From NCBI RefSeq assembly GCF_014596935.1, contig NZ_JACVXC010000009.1, forward strand, positions 1 through 33,807: a stretch of DNA of 33,807 bases. The letters are read 5' to 3'. Below the pieces are notes generated by a model. The model saw only the letters and a list, made by a program, of their open reading frames with translations. It did not search any database and was not told where the DNA came from. Every line of letters begins with the position of its first letter. Positions within the stretch are counted from its first letter, which is position 1. This DNA is from Aestuariibaculum suncheonense. Lineage in GTDB: Bacteria; Bacteroidota; Bacteroidia; Flavobacteriales; Flavobacteriaceae. The position numbers were made by a program, and so were the translations under genes. Positions 8,843 to 16,849 of the stretch are shown piece by piece.

Positions 8843-9661
8843 GTGAAGAAAAAAATTGTAGTAATCTGGGATTTTGATGGGCCCATAGGGCAGATAAATG
8901 CAACCTATCCGTATAACTTTAATTTTTCGAATTTAGAAGCTGAAATCTGTAATGTGAGGTGGCTTTTAACGGAGCTAAAAAGAAGAAATATAATCTGTTG
9001 TTTTGCTGTTACAGGGTTTTCTGCCGAACAAGGCGTGTATCCTTTTAATGTTCCGGAATTAATAGAAGAAATTTCTATGGAAGGTCATGAGATAGCTTCG
9101 CACGGTTGGAAACATGAATGGATTCCTTTATTTAAGCAGGGGCAGGTTGATAAAAGTTTAAGACGAAGCAAAAAGGTTTTAGAAGAAGCTATAAATGAAA
9201 GACAACGGGTTACAGGTTTTGTTCCGCCGCACAACAGACCCATGAGCTGGATAAAGCGTGGCGCATTTAGTTTAGGAGACAGGGGACTTTATCCTTTTTT
9301 TAAGATGGGTGATAATGAGCAGTTAATAAAATTACTGAAGAAAAATGAATATGGTTGGGTTCGGGTGTCTTTTAAACACAGATTAAAAGCCGTGTTTTCA
9401 AAAAAAAGAAATATTACAGGTCGAGTTTTTAATTATCATGGATTTTTAATTTTAGAGAACCATTATCCAGGTTTCGATCAGAAAGTTATAGATCATATTT
9501 TATCTACAAATCATGAAACCTATACCATTAGTGCACATCCTTATATGTTATCACTGGAAAATAAGATAGAATCCAAAGAGCATTTTTTAAATTTCATGGA
9601 TGTATTGTTGGCATCAGGTCAGTCAATAGAATTTGTAACGCCTTCGCAATTAGTGATATGA
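8843..9661 (+). CDS. Polysaccharide deacetylase-like (NodB/CE4 fold) protein
   Basis: Metal-dependent carbohydrate esterase fold. The first motif is VVIWDFDGP (D10, D12, at the position of TFDDG), the second is the metal-binding HGWKH (H87, H91; usually H-S/T-x-x-H), and the third is GFVPPHNRP (125-133; usual form FRPP). A late AHP (about residues 231-233) could be the C-terminal His motif. The start is GTG: the reading frame and KKKIVVIWDFDG fit, and the ATG two bases upstream is in another frame. Probably removes an N-acetyl group from an amino sugar of the polymer. No signal peptide is apparent, so it may act on lipid-linked intermediates in the cytoplasm. Overlaps the next gene by ATGA. 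Confidence 0.75.
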   Translation: MKKKIVVIWDFDGPIGQINATYPYNFNFSNLEAEICNVRWLLTELKRRNIICCFAVTGFSAEQGVYPFNVPELIEEISMEGHEIASHGWKHEWIPLFKQGQVDKSLRRSKKVLEEAINERQRVTGFVPPHNRPMSWIKRGAFSLGDRGLYPFFKMGDNEQLIKLLKKNEYGWVRVSFKHRLKAVFSKKRNITGRVFNYHGFLILENHYPGFDQKVIDHILSTNHETYTISAHPYMLSLENKIESKEHFLNFMDVLLASGQSIEFVTPSQLVI

Positions 9662-10749
9662 AAAGAATCCTTTTAGTCACTTCAGAATTTCCACCCCAGC
9701 CCGGAGGTATAGGTAACCATGCCTTACATGTAGCTGATGCTCTGGGTAACGAAGGCTATAAGGTAACGGTGGTGGCCGATCAGCGCTCGCAAGATGGCCA
9801 TGTGGAAGCCGAATTCGATAAAACCCTGCCTTTTTCAGTATCCAGAATAAAAAAGCAGGCGTTACGGCCCCTGATGTATATCAATAGAGTGGTTGAGGTA
9901 TTCCGGTTATTGGTATCGGCTGATTACGTGCTTGCCTCCGGCAAGTTTGCTTTATGGAATGTGGCCTTTTGTAATATATTTAGAAAACGGTTTAGCCTGG
10001 CCGTGGTACATGGCACGGAAGTGAATTTACCGGCCGCATTACCAAAGCTATTGGTCGAGCAGGCCTTAAGGCAATTCGATAAAGTGGTTGCGGTTTCCAC
10101 ATACACAAAACAATTTATAAGGCATTTAGGCTTAGAGGTTAGGGTGGTGCCTAACGGCATAGCCTGTGCCAGTTGGAAAAATATAAAAAGCGAAGCGGTG
10201 ACATTATCGGGGGAGCCTAAACTCATCACGGTAGGTCGCATTAGTGAACGCAAGGGCCAGCAGGAGGTGCTAAAACTAGTACCTGAACTTTTAAAACACT
10301 TTCCAGAAATACATTACCATTGTGTGGGCATAGATGCAGAAGCAGAGCAGCTTAAACGCCTGGCCAAAGATTTAGGGGTGTCTAATCACTTCACCTGCCA
10401 TGGGGTATTGGAACAAAATAAATTGAAAAGCGGCTTGGCGCAGAGTGATATATTCATCATGCTCAGCAAACCCGGACAAAAGGGGGATGTCGAAGGTTTT
10501 GGAATAGCCATATTGGAAGCCAATGCTTTGGGAGTTCCTGCCATTGGAGCCTATGGTAGCGGAGTAGAAGAGGCCATTTCAAGAGGACAATCGGGAGGAC
10601 TTATAAACATAGGCGATTACCAAGCCTTAAAGGGACTCATAGATGATATTTTAAAGAATAAAGAAAGCTATAGGAACGGGGCAGAACAATGGGCGAAAGC
10701 GCATGATTGGAGTTGTATAGTGAAACAATATACCGCCTTACTACCATGA
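9658..10749 (+). CDS. Family 4 glycosyltransferase
   Basis: GT-B fold. The N-terminal motif LLVTSEFPPQPGGIGNHALH has the GGIG donor loop (residues 16-19). HGTE (118-121) and PNGI (165-168) mark the interdomain region. The C-terminal domain has TVGRISERKGQQEVLKLVP (191-209) and E-x7-E at E279/E287 (VEGFGIAILEANALGVP). Length 363 aa, typical. It starts by an ATGA overlap with the deacetylase gene and ends by an ATGA overlap with the next glycosyltransferase (best start 10746). It is noticeably richer in G+C than the two genes upstream. Confidence 0.88.
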   Translation: MKRILLVTSEFPPQPGGIGNHALHVADALGNEGYKVTVVADQRSQDGHVEAEFDKTLPFSVSRIKKQALRPLMYINRVVEVFRLLVSADYVLASGKFALWNVAFCNIFRKRFSLAVVHGTEVNLPAALPKLLVEQALRQFDKVVAVSTYTKQFIRHLGLEVRVVPNGIACASWKNIKSEAVTLSGEPKLITVGRISERKGQQEVLKLVPELLKHFPEIHYHCVGIDAEAEQLKRLAKDLGVSNHFTCHGVLEQNKLKSGLAQSDIFIMLSKPGQKGDVEGFGIAILEANALGVPAIGAYGSGVEEAISRGQSGGLINIGDYQALKGLIDDILKNKESYRNGAEQWAKAHDWSCIVKQYTALLP

Positions 10750-11879
10750 AACAGTTAACCATCATTTCACATACCGAACATTATACGAATACCGATGGCA
10801 TACTGGTGGGCTTTGGGCCTACCGTAACGGAAATCAATCACCTGTTGAAGCTCTTTGATAAAATTGTGCATGTGGCGGTTTGGTACGATACCAAGGCACC
10901 GGCCAGTGCCCTGCCTTATGCCTCAGCAGCCATTCAGTTTGTGGCCTTGCCTGCCGTTGGCGGGAAAACCCTGAGTCGCAAAAGTCAGGTGATTTGGCAG
11001 GCCCCCGGAATATTAAAAATCATTAAGCAAAGCGTAAAGGAGAGCACACATGTGCAGTTCAGAGCACCTACGGGAATGGGGGTGTATGTCATTCCCTATG
11101 TAATGGGGCTAACGGCTAAGCAGGTATGGTTTAAATATGCCGGAAACTGGAAACAGGAAAAGGCGCCTTTAGCCTACCAGTGGCAACGTTGGTTGTTGAA
11201 AAACCAAAAGCGTAAGGTCACCATAAACGGAACCTGGGCAGACCAGCCCAGCCACTGCCTGTCCTTTGAAAACCCTTGTATAACAGAGCCGGAACTTCAG
11301 GACGGCGCAAGCGTGCGCAGGGAAAAGGTGTTGCCTGAAAGCGGCATCGCCCTGTGTTTTGTGGGACGACTGGAAACGGCCAAAGGCATCGATATGTTCC
11401 TCGAAAGTCTGGAGGCGCTATCAGAAGCGGATAAAGCAAAGCTGGGAACCGTGCATATCGTTGGAGAAATGAAGGAGGGGTATTCCGAAGCGGACTTGAT
11501 GGTGTCTGGTGTATCGCTAAAGTACCACGGTACATTAGCCAGAAAGGCATTGCATAGCATCTATAAACAAAGCCATTTTATTGTCTTGCCTTCCAGATCG
11601 GAAGGCTTTCCAAAGGTCATTTCTGAGGCCTTAAATTTTGGCTGTGTCCCCGTGGTGTCGAATGTCTCGGCCATTGGGCAATATATTAAAAACGGAGAAC
11701 AGGGCATTTTAATTGAAATGTTAACGACAGCAGGAGTAAAGACAAAACTCCGGCAGTGTTTAAGTTTAAGTCCTGAGTCCTTCAAAAAAATGATATCCCG
11801 GGAGGCGCATGTCTATAACCGGTTTTCATACGAATACTATAATCAACGCATATGGAAGGAGGTTTTGAACAACTCCTGA
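10746..11879 (+). CDS. Family 4 glycosyltransferase
   Basis: I start it at the ATG at 10746 (MKQLTIISHTEHYTNTDG), which overlaps the previous stop by ATGA. A further upstream in-frame ATG at 10707 would force a 43-bp overlap and a non-homologous leader. The C-terminal donor domain shows IALCFVGRLETAKGIDMFLE and the E-x7-E motif (E286/E294 in SEGFPKVISEALNFG). The N-terminal half is short and lacks a clear glycine loop, so the acceptor side is diverged. It is the most GC-rich gene of the cluster: bases 11281-11340 have 34 of 60 G or C. The 377-aa length is normal. Confidence 0.82.
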   Translation: MKQLTIISHTEHYTNTDGILVGFGPTVTEINHLLKLFDKIVHVAVWYDTKAPASALPYASAAIQFVALPAVGGKTLSRKSQVIWQAPGILKIIKQSVKESTHVQFRAPTGMGVYVIPYVMGLTAKQVWFKYAGNWKQEKAPLAYQWQRWLLKNQKRKVTINGTWADQPSHCLSFENPCITEPELQDGASVRREKVLPESGIALCFVGRLETAKGIDMFLESLEALSEADKAKLGTVHIVGEMKEGYSEADLMVSGVSLKYHGTLARKALHSIYKQSHFIVLPSRSEGFPKVISEALNFGCVPVVSNVSAIGQYIKNGEQGILIEMLTTAGVKTKLRQCLSLSPESFKKMISREAHVYNRFSYEYYNQRIWKEVLNNS

Positions 11880-11899
11880 TGTGGTTATAAAAGAAATTA

Positions 11900-11907
11900 T
11901 ATATTTA
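11900..11907 (+). promoter_or_regulatory. Candidate -7 box (TATATTTA)
   Basis: TATATTTA lies 27 nt before the TTG start at 11935, inside the 55-bp gap after the preceding glycosyltransferase. It is followed by a small inverted repeat (TTTACA/TGTAAA, about 11912-11926). An internal promoter is possible, but no -33 TTG is found at the right distance. Confidence 0.28.
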
Positions 11908-11934
11908 CCGTTTTACAATCTGTAAATAAAAGCT

Positions 11935-13287
11935 TTGAGGATAAAGGATAAACACATATCTGTAATATTGCTCCATATCATCATAGGAGTACTGGTGTAT
12001 TTTAGTGAAGGCCTGGCGAAGTTTTATTTTTTATCAGCTGTAGCCTATTGGCTGCTGAAGATTCTTAATGCGCCAAAAAAGGATAAGGGCATAGCAGTAT
12101 TATGTGCCTGTGCGTACATCGTTGGAGCCGAGGTGTTTTTAAGAATGAATCATGGGACCTTTTTCTATGAAGCCAGTAAGTATCTGGTGATGTTGTTTAG
12201 TCTCATGGGGCTGTTTTACAAAGGCTTCAGATTATATGCCATGCCTTATGTGTTTTATTTACTCTTGTTAATTCCGGGAATCTATGTGTCCATGTATGCC
12301 TTAAATGTAAGTGTGAACCTTAGGAAGGCTGTGGCCTTTAATTTAAGTGGTCCGGTATGCCTGGGGATATCGGCCTTATTTTGTTTTGGACTGAGTATAA
12401 CCAGATTGCAGTTAGAGCGGATGTTAAATGCAGCCCTCTATCCGCTAATAAGTTTGCTGTTTTACATTATATGTTTTAATCCGGATGTGTCAGAGGTGGT
12501 AAGAGGTACAGACTCTAATTTTGCCACATCGGGAGGCTTTGGGCCAAACCAGGTAGCCACAGTGCTGGGCTTGGGGGCCTTTTTTATGGCGGTAAGATTT
12601 TTTGTCTTTAGCAATACATCCTGGTTAAGATATCTCGATTTGTTCTTTGTGCTGCTGTTTACATTTCGAGCGGTAGTAACATTCAGTCGGGGTGGGGTAT
12701 TGACCACGGCAGTCATGCTGGCTTGTTTTTTATTCTTTCAGTTTAAATTCATGAATAAGAGCAAACGAAGCCATATGCTGGCATCTTTAGTGCTGTTTGC
12801 AGGAATGCTTTTGGGGGCTTGGGTGTATTCATCCATTCAAACCAGAGGATTGATTGATAAACGCTATGCCAATGAGGATGTAAGAGGTGTTGAAAAAGAA
12901 GATATTACCACCGGCCGTGTGTATTTGTTTCAGCAGGAAATAGAAGAATTTTTTAATCATCCGTTTCTGGGGGTTGGCGTGGGGCGTATTAAAGATATCA
13001 GGTTTCAGGAAACCGGCATTCAGGTGGCTTCACATAACGAAGTAAGTCGGATCATAGCAGAGCATGGTTTATTGGGAATACTGGCGTTTTCAATATTACT
13101 GCTTACGCCGTTAGTTTTAAGATTGGGAGACCGAAGCAATGTCTTGTTTTTTTCCTTTTACTTTTTCTGGTTTTTAACCATTAACCACTCGTCCATGCGT
13201 ATTGCCGCACCAGCCTTTATATATGCCTTAAGCTTATTACATATTAAACATGACCAACCTCGTTTACATAGGGAACAAATTAAATAA
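11935..13287 (+). CDS. O-antigen polymerase/ligase-like (Wzy/WaaL-type) membrane protein
   Basis: Polytopic inner-membrane protein of 450 aa with about ten to twelve hydrophobic segments, for example ISVILLHIIIGVLVYF (9-24). The segment FLGVGVGRIKD, then VASHNEVSRIIAEHGLLG (about 340-375) matches the Wzy_C/O-antigen-ligase periplasmic loop, where the His in SHN is conserved. It would polymerise lipid-linked repeat units or ligate the chain. No flippase is in the window. The start is TTG; an in-frame stop at 11923-11925 leaves no upstream ATG, and the next good Met is far inside the protein. The last 38 bp overlap the next gene. Confidence 0.8.
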   Translation: MRIKDKHISVILLHIIIGVLVYFSEGLAKFYFLSAVAYWLLKILNAPKKDKGIAVLCACAYIVGAEVFLRMNHGTFFYEASKYLVMLFSLMGLFYKGFRLYAMPYVFYLLLLIPGIYVSMYALNVSVNLRKAVAFNLSGPVCLGISALFCFGLSITRLQLERMLNAALYPLISLLFYIICFNPDVSEVVRGTDSNFATSGGFGPNQVATVLGLGAFFMAVRFFVFSNTSWLRYLDLFFVLLFTFRAVVTFSRGGVLTTAVMLACFLFFQFKFMNKSKRSHMLASLVLFAGMLLGAWVYSSIQTRGLIDKRYANEDVRGVEKEDITTGRVYLFQQEIEEFFNHPFLGVGVGRIKDIRFQETGIQVASHNEVSRIIAEHGLLGILAFSILLLTPLVLRLGDRSNVLFFSFYFFWFLTINHSSMRIAAPAFIYALSLLHIKHDQPRLHREQIK

Positions 13288-14260
13288 TGCCCGGGCGACG
13301 GTCACGTCAATCGATGTGTTGGGACCTTTGCTGGAAAACGAAGGCTATCGGGTCACCTATGCATCAGGTAAATCGAATAAAACACTTCGCTTTTTAGACA
13401 TGCTGTTTACCGTATGGAAAAGCCGAAGAACTACCGACTATGTTTTGATAGATACCTACAGCACGCTTAATTTTTACTATGCCTTTGCAGTGAGTCAGGT
13501 ATGCAGATGCTTGCAAATAAAGTATATACCCATCTTGCATGGTGGCAACTTGCCTGAACGACTGGAACGACATCCTAAAATGAGTCAGGCTGTATTTAAT
13601 CATGCGTTTGCCAATATGGCGCCATCATTATATCTGAAAACCGCATTTGAATCTAAAGGCTATACCAGCATAGTTAATATTCCTAACGCTATAAACCTCG
13701 GGGCCTATGCTTTTAAAGAGCGCACCATAGATGAGATACAGCTGCTTTGGGTGCGGGCATTCCACAAAACCTACAACCCATTGTTGGCCATCGCTGTTGT
13801 AAAAGCCTTACAGGCAACGGGAGCATCAGCAACCCTAACCATGGTGGGCCCCGATAAGGACGGAACCTTACAGCAGGCTAAAGCATATGCTGAGAAACAG
13901 GGGGTAACCGTAAAATTTACAGGAAAATTGGAAAAGGCAGAGTGGATAACCTTATCGCAGCAGTGTAATGTCTTTATTAACACCACGCATTTCGATAATA
14001 TGCCGGTGAGCGTATTGGAAGCCATGGCATTAGGCTTACCGGTAGTGTCCACCAATGTAGGAGGGATGCCTTATATAATAAATGACCAGACAGATGGTAT
14101 TCTGGTAGAACCGGATGCCGTTCAGCCTTTTGTGGAGGCCATACAGGGACTTAAAAAGGATCCCGATTTGACAAAAAAAATCACACGAAATGCACGAAAA
14201 AAAGTTGAACAGTACGATTGGGAAATTGTTAAAGACTTGTGGAAGAGTTTGTTAGTTTAA
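13250..14260 (+). CDS. Family 4 glycosyltransferase
   Basis: GT-B fold. The N-terminus MTNLVYIGNKLNN is family-like, supporting the ATG at 13250 despite the 38-bp overlap with the polymerase gene. ILHGGNLPERL (95-105) is the segment of the interdomain cleft. The C-terminal half has LWVRAFHKTYNPLLAI (166-181) and FDNMPVSVLEAMALG (248-262), where Asp249 stands in place of the first Glu of the usual E-x7-E motif (second Glu is E257). This conservative change may still bind donor phosphate. 336 aa. A 62-bp gap follows. Confidence 0.84.
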   Translation: MTNLVYIGNKLNNARATVTSIDVLGPLLENEGYRVTYASGKSNKTLRFLDMLFTVWKSRRTTDYVLIDTYSTLNFYYAFAVSQVCRCLQIKYIPILHGGNLPERLERHPKMSQAVFNHAFANMAPSLYLKTAFESKGYTSIVNIPNAINLGAYAFKERTIDEIQLLWVRAFHKTYNPLLAIAVVKALQATGASATLTMVGPDKDGTLQQAKAYAEKQGVTVKFTGKLEKAEWITLSQQCNVFINTTHFDNMPVSVLEAMALGLPVVSTNVGGMPYIINDQTDGILVEPDAVQPFVEAIQGLKKDPDLTKKITRNARKKVEQYDWEIVKDLWKSLLV

Positions 14261-14265
14261 AGTGG

Positions 14266-14293
14266 TTTTGATACAATAAACTTTCTATATTTA
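14266..14293 (+). promoter_or_regulatory. Candidate promoter of the sugar transferase gene
   Basis: TTTTG (14266-14270) and TATATTTA (14286-14293) resemble the Bacteroidota -33 TTG and -7 TAnnTTTG elements. The spacing is about 15 nt, shorter than usual. The ATG at 14323 follows 29 nt after the -7 box. Confidence 0.38.
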
Positions 14294-14322
14294 CAGCATC
14301 TCAAATCAATTGTTGCATAAAA

Positions 14323-15714
14323 ATGTTCAAAGAGGGAGTACATTTTAACATTTCAGAACGCAAGGTCTTATTGCGTCTGGTCGATGTGCTCGTGGTGTTA
14401 ATTGTACTTTGTTTTGTGAGTAGTAGTTTCAGCTTCGACTATTTTACAATATCTAAGGAACGCTGGCGCTGGGTTTTGGTCCTCATACTGTACCTAAGTA
14501 TTTTCGGTACCATTTTTGAACTTTACGATTTACAGAAGTCCAGTAAACTGGATAAAATTTTTACCAGTATTGTGTTTACAGTATCCACAACGGTATTATT
14601 CTATTTTTTAACCCCCTTTTTTACGCCCGAACTTCCCGGGAACCGTTTGCAGATTCTGTACTTTTACTGTGCCATACTCTTTGCCTTGTTACTATGGCGC
14701 TATGTGTATCTCACGTTTATTGTATCGCCCCGGTTTTTTAAAAAGGTCCTGGTGGTTGGGGAAACTTCAAATCTGCAGGCCATGATCGATATTTTTAAAC
14801 AATCCGATCCGAATTATAAGATTTCAGGCTTTGTCAACTGCGAATCCGATCGCGTACCCTCGTTAACCCTGGAGGAGGTGCAGGAGTATCAGACGCATGA
14901 GATCCTGGAGGTGGTGAAACGCGAGGGAATCATGGAAATTGTCGTGGTCAATTATAAACCCGATACCATTACGCCCGATGTGTATCAGACCTTAATTACG
15001 TTACTGGAATCCGGACTCCCGGTAAGGGAGTATACCCAGGTGTTTGAGGATATGACCTATAGGGTACCGGTACAGTTTGTGGGTAAGGATTTTTATAAAT
15101 ACTTTCCGTTTAGTCGAAATAATAAAAACCGGTTATACCGATTTTTCCAGCGGGTGTTCGATATCGTGATTGCTGTGGTTGGAATGCTGTTGAGTCTGGT
15201 GTTTCTGCCTTGTATTGTGTTAGGAAACCTTATTGGAAACCGCGGCCCCTTGTTTTATACCCAGGAACGTGTGGGCATGAACGGCAGGGTCTTTAAAATG
15301 ATAAAATACCGGACCATGATAAAAAACGCGGAAGATTCAGGAGCGGTTTGGGCAGTTAAAAATGATGGGCGTATCACACCATTCGGACGCTTTCTAAGAC
15401 ATTCCAGATTAGATGAAATTCCGCAGTTTATCAATGTGCTGTTGGGCGACATGAGTTTGATAGGCCCAAGACCAGAGCGTCCGTTTTTTGTTAAGCAATT
15501 ATCGGAGGTCCTGCCCTTTTACGAAACCCGCCACATGATAAAACCCGGCGTTACCGGTTGGGCGCAGGTAAAAACACGATACGGCTCATCTATAGATGAT
15601 AGTTTACTCAAGCTGCAATACGATCTGTACTACATCAAACACCGGAGCTTGTTTCTGGATCTCAACATCATGATAAAAACCTTAACCACCGTCATTTTCT
15701 TTCGCGGACAGTAA
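14323..15714 (+). CDS. Polyprenyl glycosylphosphotransferase (initiating sugar transferase, WbaP/WcaJ family)
   Basis: Transfers a sugar-1-phosphate from a nucleotide sugar to undecaprenyl phosphate, the first step of repeat-unit assembly. Four N-terminal membrane spans (about 16-37, 48-68, 79-100, 108-134) precede a Rossmann-like CoA_binding_3 domain (KKVLVVGETSNLQ, from 140). After it comes the membrane-inserted helix (about 279-304) and the catalytic domain with KYRTM (328-332), the Asp-Glu catalytic pair in RLDEIPQ (D364, E365), SLIGPRPE (378-385) and KPGVTGWAQV (407-416). The 463-aa length and order are those of full-length family members. The sugar (glucose, galactose or another) is not predictable here. 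It closes the cluster, and the repeat region begins directly after it. Confidence 0.93.
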   Translation: MFKEGVHFNISERKVLLRLVDVLVVLIVLCFVSSSFSFDYFTISKERWRWVLVLILYLSIFGTIFELYDLQKSSKLDKIFTSIVFTVSTTVLFYFLTPFFTPELPGNRLQILYFYCAILFALLLWRYVYLTFIVSPRFFKKVLVVGETSNLQAMIDIFKQSDPNYKISGFVNCESDRVPSLTLEEVQEYQTHEILEVVKREGIMEIVVVNYKPDTITPDVYQTLITLLESGLPVREYTQVFEDMTYRVPVQFVGKDFYKYFPFSRNNKNRLYRFFQRVFDIVIAVVGMLLSLVFLPCIVLGNLIGNRGPLFYTQERVGMNGRVFKMIKYRTMIKNAEDSGAVWAVKNDGRITPFGRFLRHSRLDEIPQFINVLLGDMSLIGPRPERPFFVKQLSEVLPFYETRHMIKPGVTGWAQVKTRYGSSIDDSLLKLQYDLYYIKHRSLFLDLNIMIKTLTTVIFFRGQ

Positions 15715-15805
15715 TATTTAGTTAAAAGTTTTATTTTTATTTTTAGACAACCCACAACTAACGTCTTACAACTCACGTTTTACGTTTCACATTACCAAAC
15801 CAAGC

Positions 15806-15947
15806 CTGTCAAAAATCAGAAATAATAAGTGGAGGAATGAAACTGCGATGCGTAGCATCAAGCATGCAATTCCGAAAACGCATGGTGCTTTAGCAATTTC
15901 CTATTTTTTGACTTGACTTTTTTGGTTCTTTTTTGGTCAAGCAAAAA
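15806..15947. repeat. 142-bp block, identical to 33089-33230
   Basis: By direct comparison this block and 33089-33230 show no difference over 142 bp. Its interior is structured: GTCAAAAAT near the left end mirrors ATTTTTTGAC (about 15902-15912), a GATGC-GTA-GCATC palindrome lies near 15847, and GGAAT/ATTCC flank it. At the right end GTTCTTTTTTG (15925-15935) faces CAAAAAGAGAAC (15942-15953). It looks like a small non-coding mobile or MITE-like unit, but no target-site duplication is evident. Confidence 0.8.
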
Positions 15948-15949
15948 GA

Positions 15950-16058
15950 GAACATCATGAGTTCTAAATAAAACAATAGACATGGACGAACAAAAACGAA
16001 CATCTTGCATTCTAAATAAGCCAATAGACATATACGAATCAAAATGAACACGTTAAAA
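15950..16058. repeat. 48-bp tandem repeat, two units plus a fragment
   Basis: Unit 1 is 15950-15997 and unit 2 is 15998-16045, each beginning GAACATC and containing CAATAGACAT; a third truncated unit starts at 16046. The paralogous array at 33233-33340 also has two units (45 and 48 bp) and the same truncated end. Confidence 0.8.
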
Positions 16059-16067
16059 TAAAACCCC

Positions 16068-16146
16068 TTGCTCCAATCAAATCAAGTGTTGGCTAAATTG
16101 AATCTTCGATTTCCTGCGTAGGTAGATTTGATATTAAGAGGAGTAA
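16068..16146. repeat. Long-stem hairpin with covariation, copy 1
   Basis: TTGCTCC (16068-16074) plus AATCAAATC (16075-16083) face GATTTGATATT (16125-16135) plus GGAGTAA (16140-16146). A small inner stem AATC/GATT with a TTC loop lies in between. Copy 2 (33349-33427) has TTGCCCC and GGGGCAA in the outer arms, so the middle pair changed on both sides together. Confidence 0.7.
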
Positions 16147-16238
16147 AACCGTTTACCGTCAAATCGAAAAAGGGGCATGATTACTACAAGAAGGGACTGA
16201 ACAACTGACACCTCACGTTTCACGCTTCACAACCCATT

Positions 16239-16264
16239 GTCATTCCGTACCTGATGCGGAATCC
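16239..16264. repeat. GTCATTCC-type hairpin repeat (copy 2)
   Basis: The arms are ATTCCGTA and TGCGGAAT, with one T-G wobble. It is followed by the ATTTGTTTAAAAC tail. Confidence 0.8.
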
Positions 16265-16287
16265 ATTTGTTTAAAACTCACATGTTA

Positions 16288-16395
16288 CATCAAACAATAC
16301 TTTGACCTAGGATTCATTTCGCAGCAAGGGCAGAGAAGCATGGCCTAGCGAAGCGTTTGCCATGCGCTGTAAAGCCTTAAAGCTAGAGATTCAAG
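16288..16395. repeat. GCATGGC-stem block, copy 1
   Basis: Starts near ACATCAAACAATAC and contains CCTAGGATTCAT, GCATGGC (16338-16344) and GCCATGC (16359-16365), an exact 7-bp inverted repeat with a 14-nt loop, then GCTGTAAAGCCTTAAA. Copy 2 is at about 33664-33794, with a roughly 22-bp extra segment. Confidence 0.75.
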
Positions 16396-16423
16396 AAAGG
16401 AAACATAAGTCTAGACTTTTTTG

Positions 16424-16452
16424 TTACTTTTTTGGGCAATGCAAAAAAGTAA
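16424..16452. repeat. Perfect 11-bp hairpin
   Basis: TTACTTTTTTG (16424-16434) and CAAAAAAGTAA (16442-16452) are exact inverted repeats with the loop GGCAATG. In regions A and C the corresponding place reads TTACTTTTTTTAGCGATG, so the right arm has been lost or replaced there. The right arm is also the start of the 53-bp tandem unit. Confidence 0.75.
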
Positions 16453-16640
16453 GGCGATTCATGAACACCCTAAATTAAAATATAGATTAGTGAATAAAAA
16501 AGTAAGGGGCTTCAAGAACCCTTAAATTAAAATTATAGATTAGTGAACTAAAAAAGTAAGGAGATTCATGAACACCAAAAATTAAAATATAGATTAGTGA
16601 GCTAAAAAACTAAGGAGACTAAAGAAGTAAATCCATCTGT
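16443..16640. repeat. 53-bp tandem repeat, three units plus a fragment
   Basis: Units start at 16443, 16496, 16550 and (truncated) 16604, that is 53, 54 and 54 bp. Each opens AAAAAAGTAAGG and closes TAGATTAGTGAnYT. The array leaves through GTAAATCCATCTGTTTAAA, like the arrays at 49-164 and 21793-21860. Confidence 0.85.
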
Positions 16641-16849
16641 TTAAACCAGCAGTAGTGCCCTTCAAACCGATACTAAACCAACAGTACTTCATCCTGTAGT
16701 GTTAACACAATCGCAAGTAAATAACGGTTTACAAAGGAAAGCCGAGTACAGAAGCGGAGGATCATCAAAGGACCGGCCTTACATGCTGGCCTTTCTATAT
16801 GCGAACCTTCTTGAATGAGGACATTTTTAGCTCATCATACCAATTGAAG

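Larger units (their letters stand above)
15715..16849. repeat. Gene-free modular repeat region B
   Basis: No credible gene. Order of modules: T-rich tail and CACG sequence (about 15745-15795); a 142-bp block (15806-15947); a 48-bp tandem array (15950-16058); a long-stem hairpin (16068-16146); CACG sequence (16202-16232); a GTCATTCC hairpin (16239-16264); a block with a GCATGGC/GCCATGC stem (about 16288-16395); a CTAGA...TCTAG stem (about 16382-16415); an 11-bp hairpin (16424-16452); a 53-bp tandem array (16443-16640). The part 16650-16849 looks unrelated to the repeats and may hold the 3' flank of the AraC gene. The first half of this order recurs at 33070-33807. Confidence 0.85.

Noticed and set aside
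11218-11560. Two overlapping minus-strand open frames inside the GT4 gene
   Set aside because: The plus strand here carries the conserved donor domain with VGRLETAKG; the antisense frames exist because this gene is GC-rich and have no recognisable motif.
15806-16146. Insertion sequence
   Set aside because: No transposase reading frame and no flanking target duplication are visible; at most it is a non-autonomous element.
16768-16797. Terminator of the AraC-type gene (GGCC stems)
   Set aside because: AAAGG/CCTTT and GGCC/GGCC cannot all pair at once, and no T-run follows on the minus strand.
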